Shown: positions 25,257-33,476, numbered from the stretch's first letter. The stretch: DNA of 49,790 nucleotides from Flavobacterium sp. HTF (GCF_003105115.1 NZ_QETH01000030.1:1-49790); one strand, 5' to 3'. Numbers and translations are program-made. The notes: generated by a model from the letters alone, not told the origin.

Positions 25257-25484
25257 ATGAAAACAAAAAGATATACTCTCTTTTACGGGAATGGAAAAAC
25301 AACTAATACAAATGGTAATATAGAAGATGAATCATTTGAGGGTGACTACTCGAAGATTTCAGATGCCTATCTTAGTTTAGGAATGGCTACAATATCCAAC
25401 CCCACTATTTGGGGCTATATTTGGGATACTAAGAAGAAAGATTTTATATCATATACAGGTAATTTTAGCGAATTCTCCCAGTAA
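25257..25484 (+). CDS. Small early phage protein
   Basis: This 75-aa protein has several Tyr, Trp and Gly residues (ATISNPTIWGYIWDTKKKDF) and looks like a compact beta-rich fold. The ATG at 25257 is preferred to one at 25221, because the upstream codons run through the 5' hairpin. It is not recognised. Small early proteins of this size are often host-takeover or anti-restriction factors, but nothing in the sequence shows this. Confidence 0.55.
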   Translation: MKTKRYTLFYGNGKTTNTNGNIEDESFEGDYSKISDAYLSLGMATISNPTIWGYIWDTKKKDFISYTGNFSEFSQ

Positions 25485-25503
25485 AAAAAAACAATAGCAT
25501 GTA

Positions 25504-25652
25504 CATTTTTAGTTAATTGTAGATATTTAATATAAAAAGAATAAACTTTCACAAATTTGGGTTTCCAGCAGACAAATAGACGGCCATCTACTGCTGGTTC
25601 TGTTACCCATTAAAAAACAGAATCTAACGAAAAACAGAATACAATATGAACA
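25504..25652 (+). promoter_or_regulatory. Early leader 3 of the primase-like gene
   Basis: CATTTT (25504-25509) and TATTTAATATAAA (25524-25536) resemble the boxes of leaders 1 and 4, with a 14-nt gap. A hairpin CCAGCAG/CTGCTGG (25565-25571 and 25591-25597) follows, flanked by GGGT/ACCC. Two AAAAACAGAAT copies then precede the start region. An ATG at 25646 opens a 23-codon out-of-frame peptide that overlaps the main gene. Confidence 0.5.
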
Positions 25653-27119
25653 ATGTTAATCAACAAGTTCCAGAACGGAAAAAACTCAAACGTTATATCA
25701 TCGTTACCAATAATTGATATATTAAAAACAATCAAAGAAGGTGATTCAAACCTTCAAACAATCCAATCACTACGACAAATTGGTAAAGCCAATGACTTAT
25801 TTGACGATATTAAAATATCGAAACTCCCAACGTTTCGTTTCAACTTTAACTTCAATCAAAAAGCTACAAATGACAACATCAAAAGCAATACTGGCTTACT
25901 ATATATTGATGTTGATGGTGAGACCACTATTACCAATAACGAATATGTTATGGCAAGTTGGAAATCAATCTCCGAAACGGGGTTTGGAATTCTTGTTAAG
26001 GTTAATGGCCTAACATTACAGAACTTCTCGGACACTTACACTGAGGTATCAGATTTACTTGGAATCAGAGCAGATATAGGTGCTAAGAAAGCAACTCAAC
26101 AAACAGTTTTATCATACGACCCTAATTTATATTACAACGAAAGCAGTTTAACTTATCAAATTGCAAAAAAGGTATCATTTGTTGATAATAAGAAAGAGAG
26201 AGAAAGATGTATAACGACAAATGATACCTTTTTCAAAGATGATTCAACGAAACTAAGATTTGATAACACTGACGAATATTTTAGTGATGATACACCTTAT
26301 GTTGTATTCACTGACCACAAAGAAAATATGTGTATACCATTTATACCCAGAAGAATTGAAAGTGGTAACAGAAATTCAACAATGTTCTTCATTCTATCAC
26401 AATACGCACTATTGAACCAGACGAAAGGTGAACCATTTTTAAGAGCGTGCGCAAATGTGATTAATCAAAATATGCATCCCCAACTAAAAGAAAGTGAAAT
26501 CAAAGGCATCATTTCAAGTGTTATGAAAAAAAGAAACGAAAACACCTTAGATGTTCATTTGAATAAGGAACGAAGAATCCTCTTCAATCCAAATTTAAAA
26601 ATGGATAAAAAAGAAAAACAAAAAATTGTTTGTCAAGAAATATCCAAACTTAGAAGAGATAAAACATCACAGGAAATTTACGAAGTACTAGAAAATTGGG
26701 ACTTTGAAAAAGAGGGGAAAATTACCCAGAAAAAAGTGGCGAACCAGACAAATAAAAGTACAGTCACAATTAAAAGGTATTGGAGCAACTTCAAAGATTA
26801 TACAGGCGATTTAAACAAGGAAAACAACAATAGTGTTATGAGGTTAAATTCAGAGCCTAAAACACAAGATATCGAACCAAATGATGATGATTTATTTCTG
26901 GCGATGATGAGAGAATCTGCTACCACATATGCCGATGAATTTATTGGCCAAATAAATCAAAGAGTTGAAGTCGAAATAGATTCAATTGATTCACATTATC
27001 TATCAGAAATTCTAAGCCAAGCGAATATCAAATATATCCAGAAGGCATTAATCCAAGATGAAATTGATAACGGTCAGATATTAACGTTGGAAGAGCTGGA
27101 AGAAAGAATTTCATATTAA
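25653..27119 (+). CDS. VirE_N/PriCT-like primase-related replication protein
   Basis: This 488-aa protein has an N-terminal BT4734/VirE_N-like region (about 13-165, core LLYIDVDGETT and FGILVKVNG). A PriCT-like helical region follows at about 235-295 (NRNSTMFFILSQYALLNQ, ACANVINQNM), then a possible HTH near 355-378 (GKITQKKVANQTNKSTVTIKRY). Such proteins belong to phage and mobile-element replication in Bacteroidota. No helicase Walker motif is seen. Residues 172-194, between the two domains, are encoded by palindromic copy C. A priming or initiation role is inferred from domain resemblance. Confidence 0.7.
   Translation: MLINKFQNGKNSNVISSLPIIDILKTIKEGDSNLQTIQSLRQIGKANDLFDDIKISKLPTFRFNFNFNQKATNDNIKSNTGLLYIDVDGETTITNNEYVMASWKSISETGFGILVKVNGLTLQNFSDTYTEVSDLLGIRADIGAKKATQQTVLSYDPNLYYNESSLTYQIAKKVSFVDNKKERERCITTNDTFFKDDSTKLRFDNTDEYFSDDTPYVVFTDHKENMCIPFIPRRIESGNRNSTMFFILSQYALLNQTKGEPFLRACANVINQNMHPQLKESEIKGIISSVMKKRNENTLDVHLNKERRILFNPNLKMDKKEKQKIVCQEISKLRRDKTSQEIYEVLENWDFEKEGKITQKKVANQTNKSTVTIKRYWSNFKDYTGDLNKENNNSVMRLNSEPKTQDIEPNDDDLFLAMMRESATTYADEFIGQINQRVEVEIDSIDSHYLSEILSQANIKYIQKALIQDEIDNGQILTLEELEERISY
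26166..26233. repeat. Palindromic element, copy C, inside the primase-like gene
   Basis: The arms AAAAAGGTATCATTTGT (26166-26182) and complement (26217-26233) enclose a 34-nt spacer close to that of copy A (TAATAAGAAAGAGAG core). The reading frame stays open across it, and it encodes a charged linker between the two recognised domains. This points to an inserted element tolerated in frame, or a functional site kept in a coding region. Confidence 0.9.
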
Positions 27120-27135
27120 AATGAAAATAATCTGG

Positions 27136-27224
27136 CGTTTTGGAAAAAGCTAGATATTTATAATAAACACATAATAAAACAGGTTCGGATACTGGCGAAC
27201 AACCACAAGAAAAAACAGAATAGA
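27136..27224 (+). promoter_or_regulatory. Early leader 4: boxes, hairpin and A-rich start site
   Basis: CGTTTT (27136-27141), 13 nt and TATTTATAATAAA (27155-27167) are followed by a hairpin GTTCG/CGAAC (27183-27187 and 27196-27200) and AAAAACAGAATAGAATG at the start of the next gene. It closely parallels leader 1 at 24601-24683. Confidence 0.6.
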
Positions 27225-27686
27225 ATGAACAAATTTAGGCAAGCCGATGAAGACGGACGGAAAATCTTCAAATCATATTGCGATACACAATCGTGGTGTT
27301 ACTTTAAAGAAGAATCAAAAGATGATTATGCGCATTGGGACGTAATATATTATTCTGGTACAACGAAGATAATTGGAGAAATAAAGAAACGGAATTACAA
27401 TTCAAATGAATATTGTAATTGGGATTATGAACAAAAGAAGCACGATAATTTATTAGAAGTTTATCGGAATATTGATAATGAAGATGATGTTAATATTGAG
27501 ATTCAATATATCAATATTTATAACGATGATGTGATACGAATTTGGACAACAACAGACACTCATATTAAGCAAGTACCAACAATCCAAAATAGAAACAAAA
27601 CCAATCTTGGTAATAAGCAACAAGTTCCAAAACCAATATACAATTGCAAAATCGGAACTGAAGCACATAAAGGAAAACTTAACTAA
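27225..27686 (+). CDS. Small PD-(D/E)XK-like nuclease
   Basis: This 153-aa protein shows a compact nuclease-like pattern: D39 in AHWDVIYY, then IIGEIKKRNY (E-x-K) about ten residues later and a basic helix. That order fits the PD-(D/E)XK endonuclease fold, including Holliday-junction resolvase-like members. The C-terminal 50 residues are basic and polar and may bind DNA. It is an early phage gene immediately before a 52-aa gene. A role in replication, recombination or host-DNA degradation is plausible but unproven. Confidence 0.6.
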   Translation: MNKFRQADEDGRKIFKSYCDTQSWCYFKEESKDDYAHWDVIYYSGTTKIIGEIKKRNYNSNEYCNWDYEQKKHDNLLEVYRNIDNEDDVNIEIQYINIYNDDVIRIWTTTDTHIKQVPTIQNRNKTNLGNKQQVPKPIYNCKIGTEAHKGKLN

Positions 27687-27687
27687 A

Positions 27688-27846
27688 ATGAAACAAGAAC
27701 CAACATTAGAAAATGAAACACCAGAAGATGAAATATTAAAGCAAATATTGATTCAAATTGAACGCTACAAAAGGAATCAATTAGAATTCTTTGAAGCAAT
27801 TGATGAATTCATAATTTCATCAGATATATTACTTGATGATGAATAG
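27688..27846 (+). CDS. Small acidic early protein
   Basis: This 52-aa protein starts 1 bp after the preceding stop. It is acidic and helical (EDEILKQILIQIERYK), with a C-terminal acidic tail (SDILLDDE). An upstream ATG at 27607 in the same frame would overlap the nuclease gene by 80 bp and is less likely. It is not recognised; it may be a partner or inhibitor encoded with the nuclease. Confidence 0.6.
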   Translation: MKQEPTLENETPEDEILKQILIQIERYKRNQLEFFEAIDEFIISSDILLDDE

Positions 27847-27874
27847 AAAGCATTGAAGCTATAAACAATAAATT

Positions 27875-27898
27875 AAGCCACTTATCTCTAAGTGGCTT
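27875..27898. terminator. Bidirectional terminator at the end of the early operon
   Basis: AAGCCACTTA (27875-27884) and TAAGTGGCTT (27889-27898) form a 10-bp stem with a TCTC loop and a T-run on the plus strand. It ends the early operon and also lies 17 bp beyond the stop of the convergent membrane-protein gene. Confidence 0.85.
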
Positions 27899-27914
27899 TT
27901 TAATTATAGCAGAA

Positions 27915-28700
27915 TTACTTGATGAAAAGGTCATCAAGTTTTAGTATCTCAATCTTCTCAGTAAGTTCATCTGTTTCTTTATCAATTTTATGTTTGTCGG
28001 TGATTTTAAAAAAAATGAATTTATCATTGAAATATAGAATTTCATTCTTTGAATCAGGATATTTTTTTTGTGTGACAGCAGTAATGTATTCAATGTTCGC
28101 TATATTACGTGGTAATCGAATTTTATGAACTCTTTTAAAGGCATATATCGCAATTGCGCAATACAAAATTAGTAGAAGAAAATTTCCTAATTTATAGTTG
28201 TACTTTGATTCGGGACTGGTAGTATTGTAGCAATTATTAAGAAATAAATTAGAAAACGCAATCAATGGAATTGCTAATATAAGTCCCATATCCATTCTTA
28301 TGATTGTGTCATCGATAAATGAAGAATACAAATAAAGGATAATACCACATAACGTAAGTAATAAAAAACCTAACCCATAGACCTTTAGTTTCACTTTTTT
28401 ATTTTTAATTATTGGAAGGGTCATTAGTTCGAAAGTAGTTTTATCATCTTTAATTATTGCAGTATGTACTAAATGTGCCCCTAAAAAAGGTAGAGAGCAA
28501 TATATTAAAAGAAATAAGATGAATAACCCATCTGGTACAATCTGCGATATTGAAAAAAATCTAATAAAAGATGGCGCAATGCTCCATAGTTCAAATAACT
28601 GCCATAAACCTCCAAACAACGCTGGCAATATAATTATGATACTTAGATTTTCTTTAATGAAGACAATTACGCTTTTAACTTTTATACCAGTTTGAATCAT
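27915..28700 (-). CDS. Polytopic membrane protein of unknown function
   Basis: This 261-aa protein has about five hydrophobic segments (near 18-38, 52-75, 108-128, 136-155, 170-190) and a charged cytoplasmic C-terminal region (about 205-261) with many Lys, Asp and Glu. No transporter or enzyme motif is recognised. It is the last of three co-directional genes at the prophage/host junction and follows two membrane-anchored paralogues. Membrane topology is clear; function is not. Confidence 0.65.
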   Translation of the reverse strand: MIQTGIKVKSVIVFIKENLSIIIILPALFGGLWQLFELWSIAPSFIRFFSISQIVPDGLFILFLLIYCSLPFLGAHLVHTAIIKDDKTTFELMTLPIIKNKKVKLKVYGLGFLLLTLCGIILYLYSSFIDDTIIRMDMGLILAIPLIAFSNLFLNNCYNTTSPESKYNYKLGNFLLLILYCAIAIYAFKRVHKIRLPRNIANIEYITAVTQKKYPDSKNEILYFNDKFIFFKITDKHKIDKETDELTEKIEILKLDDLFIK

Positions 28701-28745
28701 TTATTATATGTTATTGAATTACAGATTGGTTATAATGGGAAAAGA

Positions 28746-29414
28746 TTATTCCTCTAAAAATTTACGAAACTCCTTTTCTATTTCTTTCTTAAGAGGAAAT
28801 ATTAATTTTTCCAATTTTTGATACTCTGCGTCAAAATTAAATGTAAAACCTAATTTATCTTCCTTATTAATTTCTTGCATATACTTATATTGGTCATATG
28901 TATTAAAAAAGTCTCTACAATGTATCATATAATTTACAAGCATTATTTCAGTTTTGTCATCAAAGAATAACATATTGCGAGATATATATTTTGATGACTC
29001 AGCATAGGTATTTATAAAACTATTTTGAGCGTTAGCAATTTCAATACTGTCTATATTATTAGTTTGTTGATTCTTTATGGATACACTGTATATATGTAAA
29101 AGCTCCATTAATTGTGACAGATAACTGTAGATTTCAGCTAAGCCTTCAAATCGCTTTTCGTGTAATTTTGTAAACTTAAAATTCTCTCGGGACTTCAATT
29201 GATTTACATCAGCTTGAAAGCGAGAAATTTCTTTTGAATGCTCCTTTTTAACTTCTTCAATTTCTTTAGTATTTTCTTTTTTAATTTCTTCGAGCTTTCG
29301 GTCATACGTGCTTTTGATGTTGCCTTTAACTCTTTCAGTTAAGTACAATGTAAATAATGCAGGTAAGCCAACAAAACCTAGTATTTGGTATATTATATCT
29401 GGATAGTTCAACAT
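28746..29414 (-). CDS. Membrane-anchored coiled-coil protein, paralogue 1
   Basis: This 222-aa protein has an N-terminal transmembrane helix (about 10-28), a basic TERVKGNIKS segment, a long coiled coil (about 38-80) and a helical C-terminal domain with FKFTKLHEKRFEGL. It is clearly a paralogue of the adjacent gene at 29431, sharing ERVKG, KKEHSKEI and FKFTKL. Its coiled coil holds an extra 11-residue near-duplication (KKENTKEIEEV before KKEHSKEISRF). I recall similar unnamed proteins in many bacteria. Membrane sensing or exclusion is only an inference. Confidence 0.65.
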   Translation of the reverse strand: MLNYPDIIYQILGFVGLPALFTLYLTERVKGNIKSTYDRKLEEIKKENTKEIEEVKKEHSKEISRFQADVNQLKSRENFKFTKLHEKRFEGLAEIYSYLSQLMELLHIYSVSIKNQQTNNIDSIEIANAQNSFINTYAESSKYISRNMLFFDDKTEIMLVNYMIHCRDFFNTYDQYKYMQEINKEDKLGFTFNFDAEYQKLEKLIFPLKKEIEKEFRKFLEE

Positions 29415-29430
29415 AAATTAAATCGTTAAA

Positions 29431-30051
29431 TTATTCTCCTAAAAGTTTACGAAATTCAACTTCAATTCCTTTCTTTAACGGGTGAATTTCTGCTGGTATT
29501 TTCTTATAAACGGTATAAGCATCACGCAAGATTATGTTTTCACTTTTTGGATATTGTACTTTTGCATCATAAGTGTCAAATATCGAAGCACATTTGGCCA
29601 CGTAGTCTAATATTAAATTCTCCATCTCTTCAGACAAATAAATAGAGTTGTGATTGAAGTATTTTAAAAATTTATTGTGTGCCTCTCGATATTTTAAACT
29701 GAATTCCCTTTCACTTTCCTCGAAAGTTTTTCCGTTAGGAACAATTTTGACTGGTGATGTATATTCTTTAAGCAACGATAAATTTTCATTTAAAAGTTGA
29801 TGTGTTTTTGCCAGCACTTTAAGTCGAATTTCGTTCAACTTTGTAAACTTAAAACTATCATTAGATTTAAGGTGATTTATCTCTGATTGAAATTGAAAAA
29901 TTTCCTTTGAATGTTCTTTTTTTAGGACTTCTAACTGTTTATCGAAGGTATTTTTTACACTCCCCTTGACCCTTTCATTCAACCACAGTGTTAGTAGTGT
30001 TGGCACTAAACCACACGCAAATGCTATAACAGTATATATAAGAATATCCAT
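29431..30051 (-). CDS. Membrane-anchored coiled-coil protein, paralogue 2
   Basis: This 206-aa protein has an N-terminal transmembrane helix (about 5-22), then LNERVKGSVKNT, a coiled coil (about 37-70) with KKEHSKEIFQFQ, and a helical C-terminal domain ending PLKKGIEVEFRKLLGE. It is the first gene of the three-gene boundary unit and 16 bp from its paralogue. The 210 bp upstream are AT-rich and show no clear TAnnTTTG or TTTACA-type promoter. Confidence 0.65.
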   Translation of the reverse strand: MDILIYTVIAFACGLVPTLLTLWLNERVKGSVKNTFDKQLEVLKKEHSKEIFQFQSEINHLKSNDSFKFTKLNEIRLKVLAKTHQLLNENLSLLKEYTSPVKIVPNGKTFEESEREFSLKYREAHNKFLKYFNHNSIYLSEEMENLILDYVAKCASIFDTYDAKVQYPKSENIILRDAYTVYKKIPAEIHPLKKGIEVEFRKLLGE

Positions 30052-30261
30052 CTATTTTTTTTGATTTAAATATAATAATTTATCAGAAGTATTATAGCAA
30101 ATGTTAAAGTTTAATTTTTTTTACTTTTTTTTAGGAAGCTAAAACATTGTAAATCAATAATATAAAATCATAGTGCAGTTAAATTATACCTTGTAAAAGT
30201 GCTAAATGTGTTGTCATTCTTTTTAAATTTATTCAAAGATAATTTATTCCGGTCGTAAAGT

Positions 30262-32505
30262 CTAAATATAGTCGGTTTCTATCCCCATTTTCTTCAGTTC
30301 GTTTATCAGGCTGTCATCTTCATCATAAAACAATTCTACTTTGGCTATGTTTTTAAAATTCTTAAAATCATCTGCCGATTTGATATTAAAGACATCATCT
30401 TCGCCATCCCAAAAACGATATAATTCCAGATAAATATCGTCTCCGCCATCCTGAATAATTTCTGTTATTTCGTCTGCAAATTTCCTGTCAATTTCAAGGT
30501 TTTCAAAGTATTCCGTTACTTCGGGAATAAAACCATAACCTTCTTCTTCAACATCAATTTCCCTTTTGTCATAAATTTCTACAAACTCGTACAAATCAAA
30601 TTTCGGGTGCAGCAATTCTTTTTCGTACATCAAAATCTGAATGACTGCCAGTTTAAAATTAAAATCTTTAAATTCTATTTTTTCTCCCTCAATTTTTTGA
30701 AAGGCATACTTATCCGAAGCTACTTTTTCTTTCGGTTTATATTCTTGTTCTTCAAAAGTTTCAATGTCGAATTTCTCCAAAAAAGCATTCAATTTCTTTC
30801 CGAATTTTTCTTTGGCGTTATGAAGGATTTTTTCGGCTTCTTCTTCTGTATCAACAGCATCTGAACCAAAAGTTTCTTTTACCCAGTTTACAAATTCCTC
30901 TTTATTTTCGCTTTCCTCATACTCTTCGTCATCTCTGTAGAAATAGACAGTTTCGTGATCAACCGAAATTTCAGTATCGTAAGTAAGCAGGGAAATAAAC
31001 TGTTTTGTATTTTCTGCTACAACATGAATACCACCTTCATCTCCAAAAACGACAATCGGGCATTTATTCAAATCTTTGTCAACAAGCCAATAGGCATAAG
31101 AACTTCCTGATCCGTTGGCAGTGGCAAATTCGATAAAGCTATTGTAAAATTCTTCATCTTCAGACCATGTTTTTATTCCGGTCTTATCGTACGTATAAAA
31201 ATAAAATGATTCTGAAAATGATTCTCCTCCATATTCAGATTGAAATTCGAATAATTTTAGCAAATCATCAGGAACTTCAGATTCTCCAAACTGAACTAAA
31301 AAATCCTCTAACGTTAGTTTGTCTTCATCTTCTTCGTCATATTCTTCAGTTTCATCATATACGGCAAGGCTTTCTTTATTTAAGATTTCAAAGGCTTCTA
31401 TAATAGCATGCTTTACAGCGTAATATTCAATTCCTACTGCCGTTTCATTATTTATCCATTGGTATTTGGTGTTTTCTTCTTCATCAAGATATTCCAGCAA
31501 AAGTGTTATTTCTTTGCTTTCAACATTCCATAACGCACGTATTCTAATGTCAAATCCATTTATAATTGTTGTTGCGATCTGACAGTAACGTTCTTCTTCG
31601 TGTGAAAACTTAACAAAACTATATTTTGAAATTCCGTCCTCAACATACAAACTTCCGTCTTTAACGGTGACTTCATTATCTAATAACGTTTGTACCATTA
31701 CAACAAACTGATCCCGAAAATTGGTATACAGATACCGGTCTTCTTTTTCGTGGTCAATAAGCGAAAGTCCTTCTTTGAAGACCTTTTCGAAGTAATCAGA
31801 AATTAATGTTTCTCTATCGTAATCTGTTGAATATTCGACATATAAATCTTTTACAATATCAGATAACTTATGCGTAGATGGGAAATAACTTTCTATCATA
31901 ATCGTTTCTCCATCTGCCGTACTAAGCCTGCTGCAGATCGTTACATCAGGGCGATTTGCACTAATAACGGACTGAACGTTATTAAACATTTCAAAATGCA
32001 TCTGCATGTCGTCGCTGTAAATCAACCAGGCTGATACCTCTCCTTTTACAAAAAGTTCTCCATGATTGTATTCTCCTGCGAGGGTATCACACTGCAGTCC
32101 GCCACCAAGATAATGCACGTTGCCAAACAAATTGATATTCAGAGTAGTCGTTTTTCCGAGTACAATCAGTGCCGGGGAATTGTCTGTATCGAAAGAACTG
32201 ATTAATTTATTTACGATCAGATTTCCTTTAAAAATAAAACCAAGAATAAAAATATCCGGATGTTCTTCTGTATTAAATTCCATCTCGAAGGAATCCATTT
32301 CAACATCAGCTTCTGCCAATAGAAATATTGCATTTTCTTCATAATCAGGAAAACGCCAGGTATCTTCAAAAACATTGTAGATTTTCTGGTCTTTAAAATC
32401 CGTTAGATTTCCAATAATTTCGTGGGCTTCATGTCGGTTAATAACTTTAAATGTAACACCTGCAAATTCAATAGTTTCAAAAGGAAATTTTTCTTCTTTA
32501 CTCAT
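30262..32505 (-). CDS. Large SUKH-like/immunity-related protein
   Basis: This 747-aa acidic cytosolic protein is a mosaic. The N-terminal 200 residues are beta-rich with a stacked-strand region (ALIVLGKTTTLNINLFGNVH, then GELFVKGEVSAWL) like polymer-forming or beta-helix folds. The middle is acidic. Around 455-510, SGSSYAYWLVDKDLNKCPIV followed by FGDEGGIHVVAENTKQFI resembles the SMI1/KNR4 (SUKH) immunity superfamily. The C-terminus is acidic and helical. SUKH proteins often protect against secreted toxins, so an immunity role is inferred. A TAGATTTG -7-like box lies upstream at 32529-32536 on the minus strand. Confidence 0.55.
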   Translation of the reverse strand: MSKEEKFPFETIEFAGVTFKVINRHEAHEIIGNLTDFKDQKIYNVFEDTWRFPDYEENAIFLLAEADVEMDSFEMEFNTEEHPDIFILGFIFKGNLIVNKLISSFDTDNSPALIVLGKTTTLNINLFGNVHYLGGGLQCDTLAGEYNHGELFVKGEVSAWLIYSDDMQMHFEMFNNVQSVISANRPDVTICSRLSTADGETIMIESYFPSTHKLSDIVKDLYVEYSTDYDRETLISDYFEKVFKEGLSLIDHEKEDRYLYTNFRDQFVVMVQTLLDNEVTVKDGSLYVEDGISKYSFVKFSHEEERYCQIATTIINGFDIRIRALWNVESKEITLLLEYLDEEENTKYQWINNETAVGIEYYAVKHAIIEAFEILNKESLAVYDETEEYDEEDEDKLTLEDFLVQFGESEVPDDLLKLFEFQSEYGGESFSESFYFYTYDKTGIKTWSEDEEFYNSFIEFATANGSGSSYAYWLVDKDLNKCPIVVFGDEGGIHVVAENTKQFISLLTYDTEISVDHETVYFYRDDEEYEESENKEEFVNWVKETFGSDAVDTEEEAEKILHNAKEKFGKKLNAFLEKFDIETFEEQEYKPKEKVASDKYAFQKIEGEKIEFKDFNFKLAVIQILMYEKELLHPKFDLYEFVEIYDKREIDVEEEGYGFIPEVTEYFENLEIDRKFADEITEIIQDGGDDIYLELYRFWDGEDDVFNIKSADDFKNFKNIAKVELFYDEDDSLINELKKMGIETDYI

Positions 32506-32613
32506 TTTTTTAGTGGCTTATAGTTGAACAAATCTAAGAATTATCTTTATTTATTAAAATATTATCGTTTAAAATAAATACAAAAACTCCTCTATTTAAA
32601 AAGCTTATGTCTT

Positions 32614-33186
32614 CTAAATATTGAAGGTCTGATCATTTTTTTTAGCTGAATATTTTAATTTATATTGTCCATCAAATGAATATTTTCTTGATGCAATTTT
32701 AATTTGCGTATAATCGAGTCTATATTCCTTTAAACAACGTTTAATTGCATTAATTCCTAATTCTTCGTTCACTACAACACAAAATATGTTAAGTACAAAT
32801 TTTTTTGAATCTGTTATTGTTTTTCCCATATCAAATCCATCAACATGTCCTAAACCTTTCCATCCAAGTTCATCATTCAAATAGTCTGTCGCTTTATCTC
32901 TCAACCAGTAATCACGAGTATTTCCTTTTAAACTCTTCATTTTATACTGGACAACTAACCAATATAAATTATCACTATGAAATTCGTTAAATCCCATTTT
33001 TCTAAAACGATCTTGAAAAAAATCATCTAGCTTCTTATCGTTTTGATCAAAGTTTGAGAAATCCAATTCTTCTGTAGTTCCTTTTGTACCCACTTTACCA
33101 GTATGGATGATAACTTTCTTTAAATCTGAAATCCAATATTCAGCATACCATAATTCGTCTTTATCAAATTTATAAAGCTTTTTCAT
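32614..33186 (-). CDS. WGR-like domain protein
   Basis: This 190-aa protein begins with a WGR-like beta domain (LWYAEYWISDLKKVIIHTG, then KVGTKGTTEELDF) and continues with a helical/beta region (LYWLVVQYKMKSLKG) ending in a small beta domain. WGR domains bind nucleic acids or protein partners in DNA-repair and regulatory proteins. It follows the SUKH-like gene in the same direction after 108 bp and may be part of the same host unit. The function is not known. Confidence 0.55.
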   Translation of the reverse strand: MKKLYKFDKDELWYAEYWISDLKKVIIHTGKVGTKGTTEELDFSNFDQNDKKLDDFFQDRFRKMGFNEFHSDNLYWLVVQYKMKSLKGNTRDYWLRDKATDYLNDELGWKGLGHVDGFDMGKTITDSKKFVLNIFCVVVNEELGINAIKRCLKEYRLDYTQIKIASRKYSFDGQYKLKYSAKKNDQTFNI

Positions 33187-33429
33187 TGTTATATATATTT
33201 TATATTATGCATTTTGGTTTCGAATTAGCTACATAAAGAATTTACAAAGGCAATAAAAAAAATTAAATATAAGTTTTTGTTATATATAAATAATATGAAA
33301 AGGAAAATGACTGGCTATTAATTAATCTTCAAAGAATTGAATTTTCAAAATTCCCAATTAAAATCTATCTTCGCTATTGGAAAATTCCAAATCAAAAATT
33401 CAATCCTTCAAGTCTAAATCAATTCCGTC

Positions 33430-33472
33430 CCGAAATTTCGGAATCGGACTAAAATCTAAAAATCTAAAATTA
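33430..33472. repeat. Intergenic palindrome and AATCTA iterations before recG
   Basis: The 12-bp palindrome CCGAAATTTCGG (33430-33441) lies inside ATTCCG...CGGAAT, followed by repeated AAATCTAAA units up to the recG start. Similar AATCTAAA iterations occur at 40211-40241. They look like flavobacterial intergenic repeats. The remainder of the 290-bp gap is AT-rich with nothing recognised. Confidence 0.6.
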
Positions 33473-33476
33473 CCTA

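Noticed and set aside
23557..26233. Palindromic copies as a CRISPR array or IS ends
   Set aside because: Only three copies, 0.8 and 1.8 kb apart, with no regular spacing, no cas genes and no transposase between or beside them.
27607..27687. Longer form of the 52-aa gene starting at 27607
   Set aside because: It would overlap the nuclease gene by 80 bp, whereas the ATG at 27688 lies 1 bp after the upstream stop.
30607..32344. Plus-strand frames opposite the SUKH-like gene, rich in Phe and Leu
   Set aside because: They mirror the Glu/Asp-rich codons of the real gene and have no independent support.
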